A stretch of DNA of 36,767 nt from Deltaproteobacteria bacterium (GTDB lineage Bacteria; Desulfobacterota; Desulfomonilia; UBA1062). This document shows, piece by piece, positions 34,493 to 36,767 of this stretch. Position numbers and translations under genes: made by a program. The notes under the pieces are model-generated. The model made no database searches. It was not told the DNA's origin and saw nothing but the letters and a program-made list of their open reading frames with translations. Location: positions 1 to 36,767 of the forward strand of contig DSBG01000125.1 in NCBI GenBank assembly GCA_011046135.1. Reading direction: 5' to 3'. How positions within the stretch are numbered: the stretch's first letter is position 1; each line of letters begins with the position of its first letter.

Positions 34493-35464
34493 TCTCACCT
34501 CAATCAGGGAGATGGCCGCCACGGGGCAGAGGGTTGCACACAGACCGCATCCGATGCAGGTTTCAGCTTCGACCAGGGCCACCTCGCCTCGACTCATACT
34601 GATTGAGCCCACCGGGCAGATGTCAACACACACCTCGCACGCAGTACAGTCTTCTTCGTTCACTGTGGCCCGGTAACGGCTGGGCGCAAGCACTCCCTTT
34701 GTCCTGGAATCCGTTGCAAAACGCAGCATCTCGCAGCAGCAGGTACAGCAGTTGCAGATGACATTGGATTTTCCCCCGATGTTTTCGGTAAGGTGAACGA
34801 GGCCAGAGGCTTGAGCGTCCTTCAGGATCTGTTTCGCCTCCTCGATACCGATCGCTCTGCCGGTCCCCCTCTTGAGGTTGTACTCTGCTCCCTTGTTGAT
34901 CTGGATGCAGTTTTCAATGGCATTCTCGCATTTTTTTAAAAGCTTCCTGCACACGCAGGTGGTCACCGCTATAGTGGAAGCGTTTTCCAGGAGCTGGAGA
35001 GCGTCTTCATAGGCGAGAACCTGATTTTTTGTCGCTAAGGTTTCGTTTATGGGGATGACCCGCATGAAGGCAGGCATCCTGATCTGGGTGACGAGCTCCA
35101 GGAGCCGGGGATAATCCGTCTCGCCGAACTCTATCCAGAGGTCCATCATCTCCTGCGGAGCCTCATCCCACAGGATTGTCGCGTCATGGAACTGGACCAC
35201 ATGGCGGGGCATGCGGTAATGGGTGGCACCATCTCGCACATAGTCAAACACCACGCCACGGTGATAGAGATTTTCCAGGAGGGACTGCATCTCCTCCTGG
35301 GGTTTCGCGAATCTCGAAGCAAGATCCTCTGCGGTTGCAGGCAGCGCGTTGATGATTTCCGCTTCCTCGAGAGAGCAGATGGAATTCCAGATCTCCGGAA
35401 GGATCGATGAGTGCTCCATCATGAGCTTTTTCGATAATTCTCTGTACACATCTTGCTGGGTCAT
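34466..35464 (-). CDS. Cysteine-rich 4Fe-4S protein with N-terminal helical domain
   Basis: Cytosolic protein of 332 residues. The C-terminus is a bacterial 2[4Fe-4S] ferredoxin domain: CTACEVCVDICPVG (273-286) and CIGCGLCATLCPVA (303-316). A central cysteine set has CVCRKLLKKC...C (Cys170, 172, 179, 186) and the dense cluster CNCCTCCC (237-244), probably another metal site. Residues 30-90 look like a winged-helix module (EIINALPATAEDLASRFAKP, NLYHRGVVFDYVRDG). This suggests an electron-transfer or redox-sensing protein, partner unknown. AAGGAGGTGAGC precedes ATG 35464, so the longer frame to 35524 is rejected. Its 3' end overlaps the convergent kinase gene by 27 bases. Confidence 0.85.
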   Translation of the reverse strand: MTQQDVYRELSKKLMMEHSSILPEIWNSICSLEEAEIINALPATAEDLASRFAKPQEEMQSLLENLYHRGVVFDYVRDGATHYRMPRHVVQFHDATILWDEAPQEMMDLWIEFGETDYPRLLELVTQIRMPAFMRVIPINETLATKNQVLAYEDALQLLENASTIAVTTCVCRKLLKKCENAIENCIQINKGAEYNLKRGTGRAIGIEEAKQILKDAQASGLVHLTENIGGKSNVICNCCTCCCEMLRFATDSRTKGVLAPSRYRATVNEEDCTACEVCVDICPVGSISMSRGEVALVEAETCIGCGLCATLCPVAAISLIEVRSEEFIPMK

Positions 35465-35571
35465 GCTCACCTCCTTATTAGTAGGGGTATAGTAGCTTTT
35501 CAGTATGGTGAAAGGCAACTCCATTCATCGGGCATACGTAACCGGGAGCAGGAACACTGACTGGAGGGGGA

Positions 35572-36450
35572 ATGGCTATGACTCATCTCTATTCCCATGA
35601 AGATATCAGGAGTACGTATGAACCTATCGATGACCACCGTCAAACCAGTCAGCTCATCCAGCGGTATGCGGCCAATGCACGCGACATCAGGGAGGTGGCT
35701 CTCGAAGGGCTCCGTCTCACGGGCTACACCAGGGTCATCGATCTTGGCTGCGGGTATGGATTCTTCACCGAAAAGCTCAGGGACAGGCTCGCTCCATCAG
35801 CGACCATTGTCGGTGTCGATGTGGTCAATGCCGCAAACAGGCAGTCCTTCGAGGAGACCGTCTCAGCCCTCGGCTACGGTGTCGAGTACATTCATGGCAG
35901 CGCAGATCTCATCACGGAGATGGATGATGCCTGCTGGGACCTCGTTGTGGCGAGTTATTCCCTGTACTTCTTTCCCCACCTGATTCCACAGATATCCCGT
36001 ATCTTGCGCCCCGGTGGTATATTCATCGCGCTCACCCACAGCAGGCACTCGCTGAAAGAAGCCATTTCTTTGGTGCCGGGCTGCATGAAGATTTCGGGTC
36101 TTGATCCCCCGGGAGAACTCAGGATAAACAGACTCTTTGAAGCATTTTCTCTCGAGGGAGGTTATGAGCAGTTGCGCGGACATTTCGCCAGGATCGAGCG
36201 GATCGTGTACGAGAACACCCTGACATTCCCGCATGATCAGATCCGTGACTGTATTAAGTATTTCGACAAGAAGAGGCACCTGATTTTCAAAGAGGTGATG
36301 GAGGCCTACCCCTACAAGGTGGAAGAGGTTCTTTCTCGCTTCAACCGCGCAATCAGCGAACAGTCACAGATCAACGGCAAGGTGACGATCACGAAAGACG
36401 ATGCTGTGTTCCGCTGTTCCCATTCGGGACAGGGAGTGATGCAGCCATGA
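35572..36450 (+). CDS. Class I SAM-dependent methyltransferase
   Basis: Methyltransferase of 292 residues with unknown substrate. Motif I is VIDLGCGYGFFTEKL (about 54-68), the acidic ribose-binding residue is in ATIVGVDVVN, motif post-II is DLVVASYSLYFFPHL, and ILRPGGIFIALTHS is motif III. The C-terminal 90 residues carry a helical cap (RIVYENTLTFPHDQIRDCIKYFDKKRHL). GGAGGGGG lies 4-10 bases before ATG 35572 and ATG 35578; either may start. Its stop overlaps the NUDIX gene start (ATGA), so the two are coupled. It is divergent from the iron-sulfur gene across about 107 bases. Confidence 0.9.
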   Translation: MAMTHLYSHEDIRSTYEPIDDHRQTSQLIQRYAANARDIREVALEGLRLTGYTRVIDLGCGYGFFTEKLRDRLAPSATIVGVDVVNAANRQSFEETVSALGYGVEYIHGSADLITEMDDACWDLVVASYSLYFFPHLIPQISRILRPGGIFIALTHSRHSLKEAISLVPGCMKISGLDPPGELRINRLFEAFSLEGGYEQLRGHFARIERIVYENTLTFPHDQIRDCIKYFDKKRHLIFKEVMEAYPYKVEEVLSRFNRAISEQSQINGKVTITKDDAVFRCSHSGQGVMQP

Positions 36451-36767
36451 AAAAAAACCGGCGGTTCTGTCCCTACTGTGCTCATCGCTTAAGCCGCATG
36501 CAGATTGACGACAAGCCGAGGGACTTCTGCTGTTCCTGTGAAACCGTGTTTTATGAGAATCCCCTTCCGGTTGCAAGCAGTATCGTTGTCAATGAGAACA
36601 AGGAGATTCTGCTCGTAAAACGAAAGAACGATCCCCACCGGGGGATGTGGTGCCTGCCCATCGGGTTTGCAGAATCTGGTGAGGATGTTGCCCAGGCGGC
36701 GCTGCGTGAATTGCGGGAAGAGGCAGGACTAGTCGGCGAGATTGTACGGCTTATCGATGTGGATACC
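36447..36767 (+). CDS. NUDIX hydrolase with N-terminal zinc ribbon (3' end outside window)
   Basis: Truncated by the right edge after 107 codons. The N-terminus has two Cys pairs, CPYC and CCSC (about 8-11 and 29-32), a zinc ribbon like that of NudC-type NADH pyrophosphatases. The NUDIX box is complete, GFAESGEDVAQAALRELREE followed by AGL, with the REXXEE core present. It hydrolyses a nucleoside diphosphate linked to another group; NADH or ADP-ribose are possible. ATG 36447 overlaps the methyltransferase stop by 4 bases. The poly-A run just after the start (ATGAAAAAAAAC) is a possible slippage site. Confidence 0.9.
   Translation, partial: MKKNRRFCPYCAHRLSRMQIDDKPRDFCCSCETVFYENPLPVASSIVVNENKEILLVKRKNDPHRGMWCLPIGFAESGEDVAQAALRELREEAGLVGEIVRLIDVDT

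Overview
The window looks like chromosomal core sequence of a Gram-negative bacterium of the former Deltaproteobacteria (Desulfobacterota-like). This is an inference from gene content and order, not from a marker search. Supporting points are a six-domain ribosomal protein S1 followed by a Ca2+/Na+ exchanger, SppA, GuaB, DnaE and AccA; a DUF1844 protein directly before an HtrA protease; IspE-SpoVG-tRNA-Gln-Prs; YitT, PflX-like radical SAM and RdgC-like genes; and moderately GC-rich DNA with standard Shine-Dalgarno sites. No CRISPR array, prophage or intact insertion sequence was seen.

Layout. (1) 1-11147, plus strand: the tail of an unrecognised gene, then a dense housekeeping run rpsA - exchanger - sppA - guaB - dnaE - accA with gaps of about 10 bases or 4-base overlaps, then a small conserved-looking hypothetical gene coupled to a type IV prepilin peptidase. 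(2) 11148-14146: two convergent GT-A glycosyltransferases of the glucosyl-3-phosphoglycerate/glucosylglycerate synthase type. (3) 14352-16210, minus strand: YitT-family membrane protein, RidA and an 83-residue unknown. (4) 16403-21874, plus strand: a histone-deacetylase-like enzyme, DUF1844 protein, HtrA protease, ispE, spoVG (overlapping ispE), tRNA-Gln(TTG) with its own promoter, and prs. (5) 21960-29745, minus strand: comM, AEC transporter, YyaL-like thioredoxin-domain protein, Yip1-like membrane protein, PflX-like radical SAM enzyme, PEBP protein and DUF72 protein, with an insertion-sequence-end-like remnant between the Yip1-like and YyaL-like genes. (6) 29977-36767: a class 3 aldehyde dehydrogenase, a metallo-beta-lactamase-fold hydrolase, an RdgC-like protein, a UPF0200-like nucleotide kinase with a large hairpin inside its 3' end, a cysteine-rich iron-sulfur protein, a methyltransferase and a truncated NUDIX hydrolase.

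How the genes work together. Block 1 couples translation (S1), GTP synthesis (GuaB), replication (DnaE) and fatty-acid initiation (AccA), as expected of a growth-linked operon. Block 4 joins envelope protein quality control (HtrA), isoprenoid precursor synthesis (IspE) and PRPP supply (Prs). The glycosyltransferase pair suggests synthesis of a glycerate-based compatible solute. The remaining blocks are mostly single-function metabolic or stress genes.

The places most worth a second look are the perfect 16-bp inverted repeat inside the kinase gene together with that protein's atypical tail; the iron-sulfur protein with an unusual Cys cluster; the glycosyltransferase pair; and a few short regulatory hairpins and small ORFs. 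I found no clear evidence of a wholly new multi-gene system.
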